Source: Utricularia gibba (Eukaryota > Streptophyta > Magnoliopsida > Lamiales > Lentibulariaceae). Taken from it: a stretch of 64,000 nucleotides of DNA. Numbering within the stretch: the stretch's first letter is position 1; each line of letters begins with the position of its first letter. The stretch lies in assembly GCA_002189035.1 (NCBI GenBank), contig NEEC01000013.1, positions 1,116,001 through 1,180,000 on the forward strand. Reading direction: 5' to 3'. The position numbers and the translations under genes are program-made. The notes below the pieces were generated by a model. That model saw only the letters and a program-made list of their open reading frames with translations, ran no database searches and had not been told where the DNA came from. Positions 1 to 11,515 of the stretch are shown piece by piece.

Positions 1-5
1 AGCTT

Positions 6-862
6 CTACAAGAACTTCTCTATGGAGGTTGTTAATGTGGACTCGGGGACTGCACCGATCACAGCATCTTTCTTCTCCCCATTCTTGAAAATTATCACAG
101 TGGGAATGCTTCGGATCCCATACTGCGTTGCAATAGAGGGGCTTTCATCAGTATTGACTTTGTAGCATTTGAGCTTACCAGCATACTGCTTGGCCAATTT
201 GTCAATGACAGGATGGATTATGCGACAAGGGCCACACCATGGTGCCCAAAATTCAACCAAAACAGGTGAGTCGGACTTGAGAACAAGAGATTCCCAAGTT
301 GAATCACTAACAGCAGCCACTGCAATGCAGGATTTGAATTAGCAAACGAAGAGTTGTTGCAACTGATGAACTGAAGGATACATAAACATAAACATCGTTA
401 CGAAGAGCGCCTCAGATAAGGACATCAAATATATCCTACGCATTCTGCTCCAACAAGCCAGACAATTTTAAGTGTGCATAAACGAGCCACCAAATAAGAC
501 ACTAGCAATTGTGACATTGAGAATACAAAATCTGACTAGAGGAAATTTAGCCCTACCAAAGACGTATTTCAGGATCTGTTAACACAATCCATCGCATGAT
601 CAACTAAAAACCACCTCAACCGGATTCCATTATCAAAAGAGGTACCTTCGAGAGCAGCTTCCTGAGCCTCGCAGACAATCCTACTACCGCCACGGCCGAG
701 CTTCTTGCTCGAAGTCAGCTTCACCGAGGAGCGAGCCGGCCGGACCTTGAGTCCTCCAAAGTTAGAGAATCCGACGGTGCTAGATACAGCTACCGGAGAG
801 AAGGCGACAGCCGGGAGCGCGGTAGCGCGAGGGAGTCCAAGCGTTTCGAGCACAGCAGCCAT
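6..862 (-). CDS. Chloroplast m-type thioredoxin
   Basis: This is a small plastid disulfide reductase of 176 residues. M-type thioredoxins pass electrons from ferredoxin-thioredoxin reductase to stromal enzymes. There are two coding exons, 862-646 and 319-6, joined in phase across a GT-AG intron. Residues 1 to about 65 are rich in Ala, Ser and Arg and poor in acids, as expected for a transit peptide. The mature domain follows, with the redox motif WCGPC at residues 100-104 and the conserved IPT (cis-Pro) segment downstream. The ATG at 862 was chosen because it starts the transit peptide; upstream sequence is only weakly open. The stop codon is at 6-8, so the gene is complete even though it lies at the window edge. 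It is divergent from DCP2, with 358 bp between the start codons. The assignment to m-type rests on length and motif context; the exact paralogue is not resolved. Confidence 0.95.
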
Positions 863-1220
863 GGCGGAGACGAGGGGAAAAAGCTGGAGTTCAGCGGTTG
901 GCTCTGGTGAATACAATCCATAAAAGCTAACCCATTTTTTGTGTGGCTCCCAATGCGGAACGCGAATCGATCACGTGGGCCCACATGATCTCTCCGATTT
1001 GGGCTTCAATTCATACGGCCCATTTCATTTTTACTCGGCCCAAGTCTGAGATATTCTACTACCGACTGAGTTCTTAATTGCCATGCCGCACATCATCTAA
1101 CGCCCTACACTCGGTACTCGGTGTTTGCAAGGCCTTTTTTCACCCGATCTTATTTCAGCTTTGTGGGTTTTTGATTTTGTAGCAATCTTGTTGACTTCGG
1201 CAACTTGTGGATTTAGAAGG
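863..1220. promoter_or_regulatory. Shared divergent intergenic region, thioredoxin m / DCP2
   Basis: These 358 bp separate two start codons facing opposite ways, so both promoters and both 5' leaders must lie here unless 5' introns exist. No convincing TATA box is visible on either strand. The sequence contains a CACGTG-like core in atcacgtgggcccac (about 970-985), which resembles a G-box next to a TGGGCC-type site, a combination common in promoters of broadly expressed plant genes. Assigning it to either gene is inference. Confidence 0.45.
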
Positions 1221-3175
1221 ATGTCTGGGGGTGGGGTAAATCGGCCGTTTAGTACTACTTCCAAGAACACTCTGCCGCCACAGGAGCTACTAGACGATCT
1301 TTGCAGGTCCTACCTAATTCATTGAGTCAAAATAATGTTGGATTAAATGCCCCATTTCACATAGTTAATGATTTTCAGCAGATTACAAGTTTTTTCTTCA
1401 TGGATTTGGTTCCACGGTTTTGATGAACACAAAATTTCGAAATGTTAGTTTTCTTCACTTTGTTGCCTTGTAGCAAATGCATTCTATGGTATATGATGCG
1501 ATTCTTTTAGTGTACTGCATGAATATTTTATATGTGCTTTTTCGTATATGATCCTTGGTTATGCCAACATATTCCTTTTTTTTTTTTTTTTTTGCAGCCG
1601 TTTTGTTCTGAATGTGCCAATGGAAGACAAACAGTCCTTTGAGAGAATCTTGTTCCTTGTTGAATATGCACATTGGTTTTATGAAGATAACTCTGTCGAA
1701 AAGGATCCATCATTGAAGTCATTAACGTTAAAAGAATTCACTTCTTTATGTATCCTCACTCTTGGTTGTTTTGTTCACAAGTCTATTCCCTTTTTCATTT
1801 GTACATTTGAGTTCGCCATATGTTTTCAATATTTATGTTCTCACTCACATAATATGATTTTCACGCGTTATTGTATGATATTTTTGTTCCCCTTAACATG
1901 TCAGTATTTAATAACTGTGATGTTTTAAAGCCATATGTCCCTCACATAGATGACATATTTAAGGACTTCACATCCTACAAGGTGCGGGTTCCCGTTACTG
2001 GAGCGATTATACTTGATGAAACATATGAAAGAGTGAGTTTCTGGGGCGACTGCTAGATTTTTCCAGAAAATATGTTAATCCTTTATGATGACATTATTGA
2101 AATCATTATTGAAATACTGAAACATTGTCGACAGTGCTTGCTCGTAAAGGGATGGAAAGGGACAAGTTGGAGCTTTCCTAGAGGGAAAAAGAACAAGGAT
2201 GAGGAGGATTACACTTGTGCCATTAGAGAAGTATAAATACTTTCATCTTGTGTTATGTTTGTGATTCTGTTCGCCAAACTTCTCATGAAGTACCTTGTTT
2301 TGCATCCATTGTTCTCTTTCAAGGAAAATAATAATTGCGTTATCCTGCCGTAGGTGTTGGAAGAAACAGGTTTTGATGTTTCCAAAATTCTTGATAAAGA
2401 TGATTACATTGAGATGATTTTTGGGCAGCAGAGAGTTAGATTGTACATCGTTGGTGGAGTGAAAGATGATACTTCTTTTGCCCCTCTTACTAAAAAGGAG
2501 ATAAGTGTGCGTAATTTTATTTTGAAGCAAAAGTGGCTTCTTTTCTACTATTCCAAGATATTTAGTACTTTCTTTGTGAATCTTGTCTTTGATGTCTTTA
2601 CTTGTTTTTTTCTCTATTGCTATTCTATAGGAAATTGCTTGGTTTCGGCTTGACGAGTTTCATCCTTCTAATGATCATGTCATATCTCGGGGGTCACTGG
2701 TCTCAAGCTTTATATGGTTGCTCCATTCTTGAGGTGAGTATATGACCTTCACGTTGTTTTCTATAGAAATGTAGTCAACGGTTGAAGGTTTTGAAGTGTT
2801 ATGTAGCTCTCTAAAAGTTTGGATTTCAACTCATTCTCCTCCGAGGGCAGCTAGGTCAGATAGACCTTCAAAAGGTATTCTCTTTTCTTCATGCTAATTC
2901 CAACGCAAATAACATTTATAGAAGTTGTATGATTGTTATCTGTCAACTACTATAAGCATTATCTTACAATTTGTATCTCACACGAAGGATTCACTGTTTG
3001 GAAGGCGAAAAGTGGTTCTGGGGATAGCAGCTTAAACATCATTGAGATCAACCAGTCATCTAAAACAGTGGCTGAAATAAATCTTGTTGACACAAGGCCT
3101 GGGAGGAGCTTCAGAAACTTCCATTTTGATAGGGATCCCATCTTGCAAGCTCTAGATAGTGCATTCTCTATTTAA
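1221..3175 (+). CDS. DCP2: mRNA-decapping enzyme DCP2 (Nudix hydrolase), with one apparent frameshift
   Basis: This is the catalytic subunit that removes the m7G cap of mRNAs in cytoplasmic processing bodies, working with DCP1 and VARICOSE. I resolve eight exons: 1221-1306, 1598-1749, 1905-2032, 2135-2230, 2354-2506, 2631-2733, 2807-2874 and 2988-3175. An N-terminal Box A domain spans about residues 20-115. The Nudix box starts near G139 and contains E145, R153-E154 and the metal-binding pair E157/E158 in REVLEETGF. The C-terminal part matches the short plant form, about 324 residues. The reading frame breaks inside exon 6 at the G run 2689-2693: the frame of ISRG runs into a stop, whereas [12 protein letters not shown] follows one base out. 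The spliced exons total 974 nt, one short of a multiple of three, so one lost G explains everything. Assembly error is more likely than a null allele. Confidence 0.92.
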
Positions 3176-5338
3176 ATGGGTAGATGAAGTGATTGAAAAC
3201 AATTTAGCTGTCACAGTTGCTCACATGATCTTTTGCAGGGTTGTATATTCTGTTGTGCTTGAAGAGATAGTTTAGATTTCAACACTTTTTGAAGTGATTC
3301 AATAAGATGGTTTCGATTAGGATAGAATGAGGATCAAACCCATTCAAATTTTTATGCCTAATTTCATGTTCATGCTAAAAGAAAAGAATTTAGTAACAAA
3401 GTTGAAGGTCACGGAAGATTTAGAAAATGAAATTGAAATAGAAGCCCTTTTCTTTTTGTCCATTGGTAGGCGCATCTCAGCGTACTTTCAATTTGACAAA
3501 GCATTGTTTTTTGTTTTAACGAAAAGAAGTGCCCGAAGGATCAAAAAGCAATGGAAGTTCTTTTGCCTTATTATGTGATTAGATAATTAAATGTGAGATA
3601 TTTAGATGTAGTTTTTGATTTTTCTTTGCAAATAAATGAAGTTAATTTGAGAAATGTTCATCTTTCTTTATTAAAATTTGTGAAATAGATGATGTTTTAA
3701 TTTTAATTTATAAAATAGATAAGGTTCGATATATTTATTATAATATATTTTAATTAAGTTCATAAAAATATTTTACTCTAATTTAAATTTTTAACGAGTT
3801 GATATATTTATTATACTATAGTTTTTGTAACGAATTTTGTGTTGTTTTATTTTATTAATCATGTAAGATTATGTAAATAAAAAATGGATCATTTATTACA
3901 ATGTAGAATTATGTGAATAAAAAAATTAAAATTAATAAATTGAGGTATTTTACAAATTATTCTAAACTAAAATAAATTAAAATAATATATACGATAAAAT
4001 ATGAAATGAGTCACATATAATGATAAAAAAATAAATATATATTTTTTACATTATTATTTATTCATAAAACATTAAATATGTTAACTATATCATTTTCAAA
4101 AATTCAAAACAAATAAAATCAAATATCATCTATTTTACACATAAAATTTAAAATATTGTCTATTTAACCAACCTTTTCCCAACCTCATCTATTTTGCAAA
4201 TATAAATATATAAGTACATTTACATACCCATCGGACCCGTTGAACATGAACCTAAATCTTGTGTTAAATTCCAACAGCTCCCATCAGATTGACATGCTGT
4301 TACGCTTTAAAGTTGGTGTTTGGATGGTACCTACATCTAAAAGAGACAACATGCGTTGTTGGGGTGTAGTAAAAATTGCATCTTTTGATGCCTTCTAAAC
4401 TTTTAAGATGGTGTTTAGTAATTGACTTAATATTTTGAGTACATGATTTAAGATAAAATGTATTTTATGGTTTTAGATTTAAAACATATTTGATAGATGG
4501 ATTTAGATATGTTATATTTTGTAATAAATATATTTTGAGTTGTGTTTTTAATTGATTAGTTTTATATTTATTTTGAAATAAAGAAGGAATAAAGTTATAT
4601 TGGGAATAAATATTTGATTTAATATAAAATATAGTATCTATTCAGTTTTCGATAAACCATTATATGCAGTTTTAATTTATTTTAAAATATTTTTAAACTA
4701 TACTTCAAAATCACCATTAAATTAAAACTTCCTATCAAAACACATATCTAAAATAAAATACACTTCAAAATTACTATTAAATCATCTACCAAACACCATC
4801 TAAACTCTTAATCCTAAACCATAAATTTTTAAAATTACATTATTAAAATTATCTATCAAGAGCATTCAAAGAGATAGGATGGTGAATGTTGAATGGGAGA
4901 GCAGCAGCCCGGGATGCTCAATGACTCCAGAAGCACAGACGGGAAAACAACCGGAACATTCATGGATACTTGAAATAATCGATTTGGGGCGGCGCGTTGG
5001 AGGAATCGAATACATGACAAGAATGCTAAGCTTCTGCCGATCAAGGATCAGGCAGCATGGGAAATGAAGAAGCAGTGCCCTGTTCGAATAAGATGACCAG
5101 AACGAACAGATCGTTATATTGCTTGCCGCCTCATAAACGCCCTTATCACAATGAACCAACCAAATGCTTTTTCAACAAAATTTACTGCAGAAACAGAAAC
5201 AGATCAACTAAGTTAGTCGAAAACTGTAACTTATTGCTGTACAAGGTGATCTGGAAAGGGAAATGTCGCACTTGTTTGCAAAACGAATAGGGTAGAACAT
5301 GTGCAAAGAACAAACTTCATTCATAATGCTCAGCAGCA
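3176..5338. other. AT-rich intergenic region
   Basis: The first 150 bases are probably DCP2 3' UTR. From about 3580 to 4850 the DNA is very AT-rich with many in-frame stops on both strands. I see no gene in it. It contains the MITE-like element described separately at 4406-4801. The last 450 bases before 5339 are of normal composition and probably include the 3' UTR of the minus-strand membrane protein gene. Confidence 0.6.
4406..4801. mobile_element. MITE-like element with imperfect terminal inverted repeats
   Basis: A 26-bp segment at 4406-4431 starting AGATGGTGTTT recurs in inverted orientation at 4776-4801. About 22 of the 26 positions agree by eye. The 396-bp interval between is AT-rich and non-coding. 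Size, base composition and terminal repeats fit a miniature inverted-repeat transposable element. I see no clean target-site duplication, so the superfamily is not assigned and the exact ends are uncertain. A related TTGGTGTTTGGATGGTA motif lies just outside at about 4313-4330. Confidence 0.5.
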
Positions 5339-5773
5339 TCAATCATATTTCTCCCTCCATGAGTACACCAGAAAAAATACCCAGGAAAGTCCTAGAACCA
5401 TATCCCCAAGCACAAGCCTCAGCCAATCATGGCCCAAGTCTTCAACCTTTCTCTCAAAGTAGATTCTCCAGATGGCCATTGTGATGTGAAGAACAACACA
5501 GCCTCTGGCAAAGAAGTTGTGAAAATCCTTGTCCTTCACAAAAGCCACCATGAACAAGAGAAAGCCAATTGCAAATAAAAGCAACCCGGAAAATGAATCA
5601 GATGTTTGAATCAACAGCTGATCATGAGGAGTTGAGCCCAAAAGCTTACTCGCATGATCTTTCCCATGGCTGAAAACAAGAATCTCATCTCTGCAGAACA
5701 TCAGGAGGGATCCACAGGTTACGGCGACGGCAGAGTGGAGAGTGCAGATCAAGAAAAAAACAGGGGAAGCCAT
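5339..5773 (-). CDS. Small four-helix plant membrane protein (DUF7865-type)
   Basis: This is an intronless 144-residue protein of unknown function, found across land plants. Four hydrophobic segments are visible, at about residues 4-25, 60-78, 86-106 and 120-139, with short hydrophilic loops. The C terminus ends in the conserved WREKYD. Motifs such as GSTPHD and QTSDSFSGLL are recognisable from plant relatives. The ATG at 5773 was chosen over an upstream in-frame codon at 5806 because MASPVFF is the usual family start and opens the first membrane helix. The first helix could also act as a signal anchor. The location (ER, plasma membrane or other) cannot be told from the sequence. Confidence 0.85.
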   Translation of the reverse strand: MASPVFFLICTLHSAVAVTCGSLLMFCRDEILVFSHGKDHASKLLGSTPHDQLLIQTSDSFSGLLLFAIGFLLFMVAFVKDKDFHNFFARGCVVLHITMAIWRIYFERKVEDLGHDWLRLVLGDMVLGLSWVFFLVYSWREKYD

Positions 5774-7686
5774 GGAAATCGATTCCGTGTTAAGCGTCGA
5801 TCGCAATTCAACTTAGGTTTCGAAGACAACCCATATGAACCCTGATGACAATTCGGATCAAGACGAAAATACGATACCAGATGAGCCAATGATTCTGCTT
5901 ACGGCAGAATCAAAAAATAAGGGAAAAGCTATAAACATTTCCTTGCGAAAGCCAGATCTTGAATCTAAAATACCTCCAAAGCCTAGATTTTGAGGATTCT
6001 AATCGCGGAAGGCTATCGACGAATCAAGGGAGACTCATATCCTGTTGCAATTAGGAGAATTCCCAGAAAGGGAAGCGAGCAAAGCGTTAATAAGCGATAC
6101 TCCTTCACTAACAACTGAGAAATCCAAATCCAAACCTACCCACAGAAAAATATCCAAATCGAAGATGGAATCTAAAACATGACCGACGTCAAGTGGACTT
6201 TTTCTTTTCTTTAGATATTTATCCAAAGCCACAGTTGTGGCCTTTTCCATGTACCCCATTCCCAATCAGTTTTCTTCTTTTCCTCTGTCTAATTGTTTTC
6301 AGTGATAATGTGGAGACATCTTAGTGCAGTCATCATCGATCATTACCATCTCTACACACAGCAATATCCTTTTCTCAATTCAAAAAACCCCCTTTCCCCC
6401 AAAAACTAAAGTCCACGTAGCAATAGATCAGCATGAACACCATCCAGATCCAAAAAAGAATCGAACTTTATGTTATTTTCCGAAACCCTAAAACCCCTCG
6501 AAGGAGAGGAGCGATGCCTCCGGTCGGTGCACAGTTTGCCCACCAAACCGACCGAGCAGGGTCCGGCATCAAGCATGGGCTGGGCTCCATTGTCCAGACC
6601 ACCCAATAGCACACAACCACCACACTTACATCCATTTAAATGAGTGTTTCTCTAAGATCAAAAGAGGGTTCGAGCATGTTCTTCTATGTCACAATTAACT
6701 GCTGCAAATCACAATCTTTCTGTACCAAGGTTTTTACGTCGACGGTCATCTTTGACTATTCATAAGTAAAATTGATCATCGGAATGAAATACCGTTTTTT
6801 TTTCATCTGTAAGGCACATTTTTCCCCCAGTTCTAAGAATCACAGCCTTCTGACTACGGGACACAGGTGACAAATGCAATACTTTCATGGATGTTGTTTT
6901 TTTGTAAACGAGGGGCAGGGGTGAATGCCTGGGAAGATCAGAACAGTGAAAGCTGTCTGGACTCCAGCTACAGCGCATCCCCTTCCTCCGAAACCTCGCT
7001 GTCAAATCACCGAATTTTCGAGAGCGGATCGCATTTGTGCGTGGAGGGAGAGGAGGTAATGGAGGAAGAAGTTCTTGAGTTGAATGTTTCCAAAGATTAA
7101 ACCCACAAAAAAAAAACACACTATTTGGGTTTCTGGGGCTGCTCCAACTTGTCTTCTCACAGCCAACCAAATGAAAAAAGTTGATACGTTTTCCCAAACA
7201 GTTATAAATACTCGAACCTCCTAGCATTAATGGTATTGGAAGAGAGGTATAAGGTATAAGCTAGGTACCCGTTCGCCTTTTTCTGTTGCACGATTTCTAC
7301 ATGGCGAACGGTCTAGCATCCGAGATCTGTCCATATCAGAGTACGATGTGGGGTGTGGCAATGCAATGCTGTCCCTGGTAATGCTCGCCAAACTCTTGCC
7401 GTTATGTTTCTGGGATTTAGCATTTTTTTGGTGAAAAGGTCACTTTTTGTGACTTTTCGTAAGTGGGGAGCTGGGTCATGGTTGGGAAATTGAAACAAGT
7501 GTATGTAGTTCGCGTCGATGTTTTTCCAGCGTGATCTGCGACTCGTATTTGGATTTTGCTGCTTCTGGTCTGATTATGCTGCGTATATGTTTTTTGGATG
7601 ACTTACTTGGAGGGAATGAATCAGGATGTGTTGTTGGTAGAAGAGAAGAGGGGATTGAGAATTGAAGTACTGATTTGTGTGGTGGG
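5774..7686. other. Intergenic region and leader of the CDK-like kinase gene
   Basis: No coding sequence is supported here; all open frames are short and lack family features. The left part (to about 6100) is probably the 5' leader and promoter of the minus-strand membrane protein gene. The right part holds a TATA-like box at 7203-7210 and a long probable 5' UTR, about 450 bases, before the kinase ATG at 7687. Confidence 0.5.
7203..7210 (+). promoter_or_regulatory. TATA box, probable promoter of CDK-like kinase
   Basis: The sequence TATAAATA sits in a non-coding context about 480 bases before the kinase start codon. It would place transcription start near 7235-7240 and give a long leader. The match to the plant consensus is good, but the assignment to this gene is inference. 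Confidence 0.45.
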
Positions 7687-10557
7687 ATGGGGTGTGCTTG
7701 CTGTAAAGCAGTGGGCAGTGGCAACAAGAACTCTTCTACAGAGAGAGTATCGGAGAAAGCAGCATCTGAATTGCGGCCTTCAAGGGCAGTTTCCTCAAGA
7801 AGGGAGGAGAGTTATCGCCTGAAGGATCAATTAGACAGTAGCAGTAATAATGGGAGGGTGATACTGATAGATAAGCAAGTCAATGGTTCAGTACAACTAC
7901 TGGGAGAAAATACGGATAGGAAGAAAGAAAAGCCTGGTTATTCTTGGGGTATGCATCCCCCTGGTGTGTACATGATTCCTAGAGCAATGGAAGGGGAACA
8001 GGTTGCGGCTGGATGGCCATCTTGGTTGGCTGCTGTTGCTGGTGAAGCTATTGCAGGATGGCTGCCTAGAAGGGCAGAGTCCTTCGAGAAAATGGACAAG
8101 GTGCGACTCTTTTCAGCATTTGGTTTCCTGCCATCGGTTTCACATTCAGGAGCTTAAAAATGTTGCAACTCCATTCATTCTTTTTGTCCTTGTAAGATCT
8201 TTTATGAACTATGAACTGCTTGATACGGTGCTAATTCCCTTTCACTTCTACATTTTTAGATTGGTCAGGGAACTTATAGCAATGTATATCGTGCCCAAGA
8301 TCTTGATCAACGGAAGATTGTGGCTTTGAAGAAGGTACGGTTTGATAACCTTGAGCCTGAAAGTGTTCGCTTCATGGCCCGAGAAATCCATATTCTGCGA
8401 AGGCTCAACCATCCAAATGTAATCAAGTTGGAAGGCCTAGTTACCTCAAGAATGTCTTGTAGCCTTTACCTAGTCTTTGAATACATGGAACATGATTTGG
8501 CAGGACTTGCATCTCACCCTGGAATCAAGTTTACTGAAAGTCAGGTATCTCTGTTATTATTTTCCTAGTTCATAGAGGATATCACAAGGACAAAAACAAG
8601 TTAAAGAAATCAAATTGTTTCTTTGTTTCCAGGTTAAATGCTACATGAAGCAACTTCTACAAGGCCTTGATCATTGTCACAGTCGAGGTGTTCTCCATCG
8701 TGACATAAAAGGCTCCAATCTTCTAGTTGACAACAACGGGATCCTGAAAATTGCAGACTTTGGTCTTGCTAGTTTCTATGATCCTTGTCTGAATCATCCT
8801 CTTACAAGCCGTGTTGTCACTCTTTGGTACCGCCCCCCTGAGCTTTTACTTGGGGCAACTCTGTATAGCACTGCTGTTGATTTGTGGAGCACAGGCTGCA
8901 TCCTTGCCGAGTTATATGCTGGAAAACCTATTATGCCTGGAAGAACGGAGGTAGAAGCCATTTTGGCTTTTTTTTTTCTCTACACCGAACGCAGAAAACA
9001 AGCTTCCAATTTTCTGTCATGCGGGCATATCTTTAGACGTGATGCATTTGTAGGTTGAGCAGTTGCACAAGATTTTCAAACTCTGTGGATCACCTTCTGA
9101 GGATTACTGGAGAAAAGCGAAGCTGCCTCATGCAACAATTTTCAAGCCCCAACAGCCTTACAAGCGCCAACTTGCTGAAGTGTATAAAGATTTCCCGGCA
9201 CCAGCTCTGGCACTCGTAGAAACACTGCTGTCTATAGATCCTGCTGATCGTGGCTCTGCAGCTGCTGCTTTGAAAAGCAATGTAAGAAAGTGTTGTTGGA
9301 ACTTTTCACACCTTTTGTGACTCCCAGCGTTTACTTGTGACTTCGTTTCACTTTTGGATTTAGCAGAATACTGCTAAAATATTATAATCAACTGCATTGC
9401 TTCTATCTTCACAGTTCTTCACTACCAGACCACTACCTTGTGATCCTTCAAGCTTACCCGAGTATTCTCCAAGCAAGGAACTTGATGCCAAACTGCGAGA
9501 TGAAGAAGCAAGGAGGTGAATTCTCCAAGCAAGGAACTTGTGACTTTTATAAGAACTATGCTTATTATGGTTATCCAGATAATATGAATTTTTCCTTCCA
9601 ATGAAATCTGCAGGCAAGCAGCAGGTGGAATGAGAGGTGACAAGTTCGCCATTGAAAAACGAAGAAACAGAGAATCTCGTGCTGTTCCTGCGCCTGATGC
9701 CAATGCAGAACTAATGTCATCAATGAAGGTCACCTCGATGTCCTGATAAACTTTTCTGTATGCAGTAATCTCGCAGGTGTCTACTTCTAACTCTTGGCAT
9801 CATCTCGGTTACACAGAAAAGGCAGGCCGAATCGAATTTTAAGAGCAGGAGTGAGGTGTTCAGTTCTCATCCTGAAGAAGTGGCTTCTGGTTTTCCAATT
9901 GACCCCCCTAGACCTTTACAGCCTATGGGAGATGCTAATGATGATCACCAGGGAAACGCCCACAAGAGGGCTTCTCATTCTGGGCCTTTGGTCGATAGAT
10001 CCACCTGGGCTAAATCCGGGAAGAACAAGGAGGATGCTCTTGCTTCAAAAAACCTGGATGTGACGGAGTTATCAGCCATGTCTGGTTTAGTAGCATCCAG
10101 AAGGAGCATGTTGTCTGAAGAAGACACGAAGAATTATCATTCTCAACAGGGTTCAAAACTTGTGTCTCGTTTTCAGAGATCATTAAAAGAGACTTCAAAT
10201 GCAACAACGAGGCAAGACAACCGAAACAGTCGGCAGCAGGAAGAAGAGAGGGCAACCATCAATCCTGCCCCTGTAAGTTGCCTTGAGGCTCGCTTATAAT
10301 ATTCGAGTGTTCTTTTCGGAGGTGGACTGACAGTTACTTTTTATCTCCGGCAGGGAAAAGGGTCGAAGAGCAGCAAAATCCACTACTCGGGGCCTTTGCT
10401 AGCTTCATCGGCCAAAATGGATCAGGTCCTGAAAGATCATGACCGCCAAATCCAAGAGGCGGTTCGACGCGCCCGGCTCGACAAGGAGAGACTTCGAAAG
10501 CAGCAGGTTTTCAAGAGCCAGTTGTCAATGAACACGTCATTCATTTCTGGGCGATGA
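7687..10557 (+). CDS. CDK-like protein kinase with N-myristoylation motif (At1g54610 / IBS1-type)
   Basis: This is a Ser/Thr kinase of the plant CDK-like (CRK/CDC2C) group, 706 residues from eight exons: 7687-8100, 8260-8544, 8633-8950, 9054-9281, 9415-9515, 9614-9728, 9817-10272 and 10354-10557. All junctions are in phase. The N terminus MGCACCK has Gly2 and several Cys, the pattern of myristoylation plus palmitoylation, so membrane attachment is likely. The kinase core begins at IGQGTYSNVY (about residue 139). It carries the catalytic loop HRDIKGSN, the DFG motif, and an activation segment ending RVVTLWYRPPELLLG. No cyclin-binding PSTAIRE helix is evident. The C-terminal 270 residues are charged, low-complexity and likely disordered. 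One family member, IBS1, acts in defence priming; other roles are little known. A 21-bp piece of exon 5 is repeated in the following intron. Confidence 0.93.
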
Positions 10558-11515
10558 TGCGTCCGGCCGGTGTGGCTCACCGGATAACCATGGCCATCTG
10601 GAGCAGATGCCCGTTACACTTTTACTGTGATTCTTTGAAAATCCATTATTTATTTGTCTTGTTCCATGGAGCGACTGTGTGAGAAGCCTGATGCGAATGA
10701 AAACTCCTGCCAAATTCCACTAGCCGCCACTGACATCGGCAAATTGCAGCCGACACCATGTGCCGGGATAGCGGTTTCTTCCCACTTGAAGAAGGTCCGT
10801 ACACTTCCCTTTGGAATATTTATGCAGTTCTTTAAATGTCAAATGGGAAAAGCGTTCGTGGCTGAGGATGGGCCACGTCGCCATTTCTCAGAATCCCGGG
10901 CGATCGGTGATGAAGCGTTTTGGTTTTTTGTTCAACAATGATACAAGACGGTAAACAGTGAAAGTCCGTCCTGAGATTGCTGCAGTATCATCACGATTCT
11001 GTATCTGTACTTCCGTTCTCGAGAGATATTACTTGAATGCTCTGTTATCGTCATTATTCTATATTTGTACTTGGGCGACATCTTGTTTTGTGACACCGCG
11101 GGATGGCTTTTGTGAAAAACGACAAAAGCTTTTGCTTTTGGCAAATCCGTTTGTGTGGCCAGTACTTCTCTCGCTAGCTGAGCCACTAGTTCTTAGTATC
11201 GGCCTTCTTCTGTTGTGAGCGTCTCTCTCCCTTCGAACTCTCAAACTGCCGAATCTGTGAAAGACGCTTCTTTTTCCTGCGATTCTATAGAGTTTGTATG
11301 ACCAAAAAGAAGAAGAGTTTCGTGGGCGCTGTGTGAAATTATCTTTTAGCTATTTGGGTGATCCTGGTTTTGGTTTGTTTTGAGATTCCCAGACGCGTAG
11401 TTGTGAAAGTGGTTTCTGCATTCCACTGACTTAATTACTGGATGCACAATGTCAGGAGAAAGGCCATTGTTTGATCACTTTTGGATTCATTAACTTTAGT
11501 GATCGCAGGGTGGTT
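10558..11515. other. Intergenic region between kinase and SPA genes
   Basis: The first 150-300 bases are probably the kinase 3' UTR. The rest likely holds the SPA promoter and 5' leader. The pyrimidine-rich stretches at 11220-11460 are typical of plant 5' UTRs. No coding sequence is supported. Confidence 0.5.

Noticed and set aside
6760-7227. Minus-strand 155-residue open frame
   Set aside because: Composition is random-like, it overlaps a plus-strand frame and the kinase promoter, and no family feature is visible.
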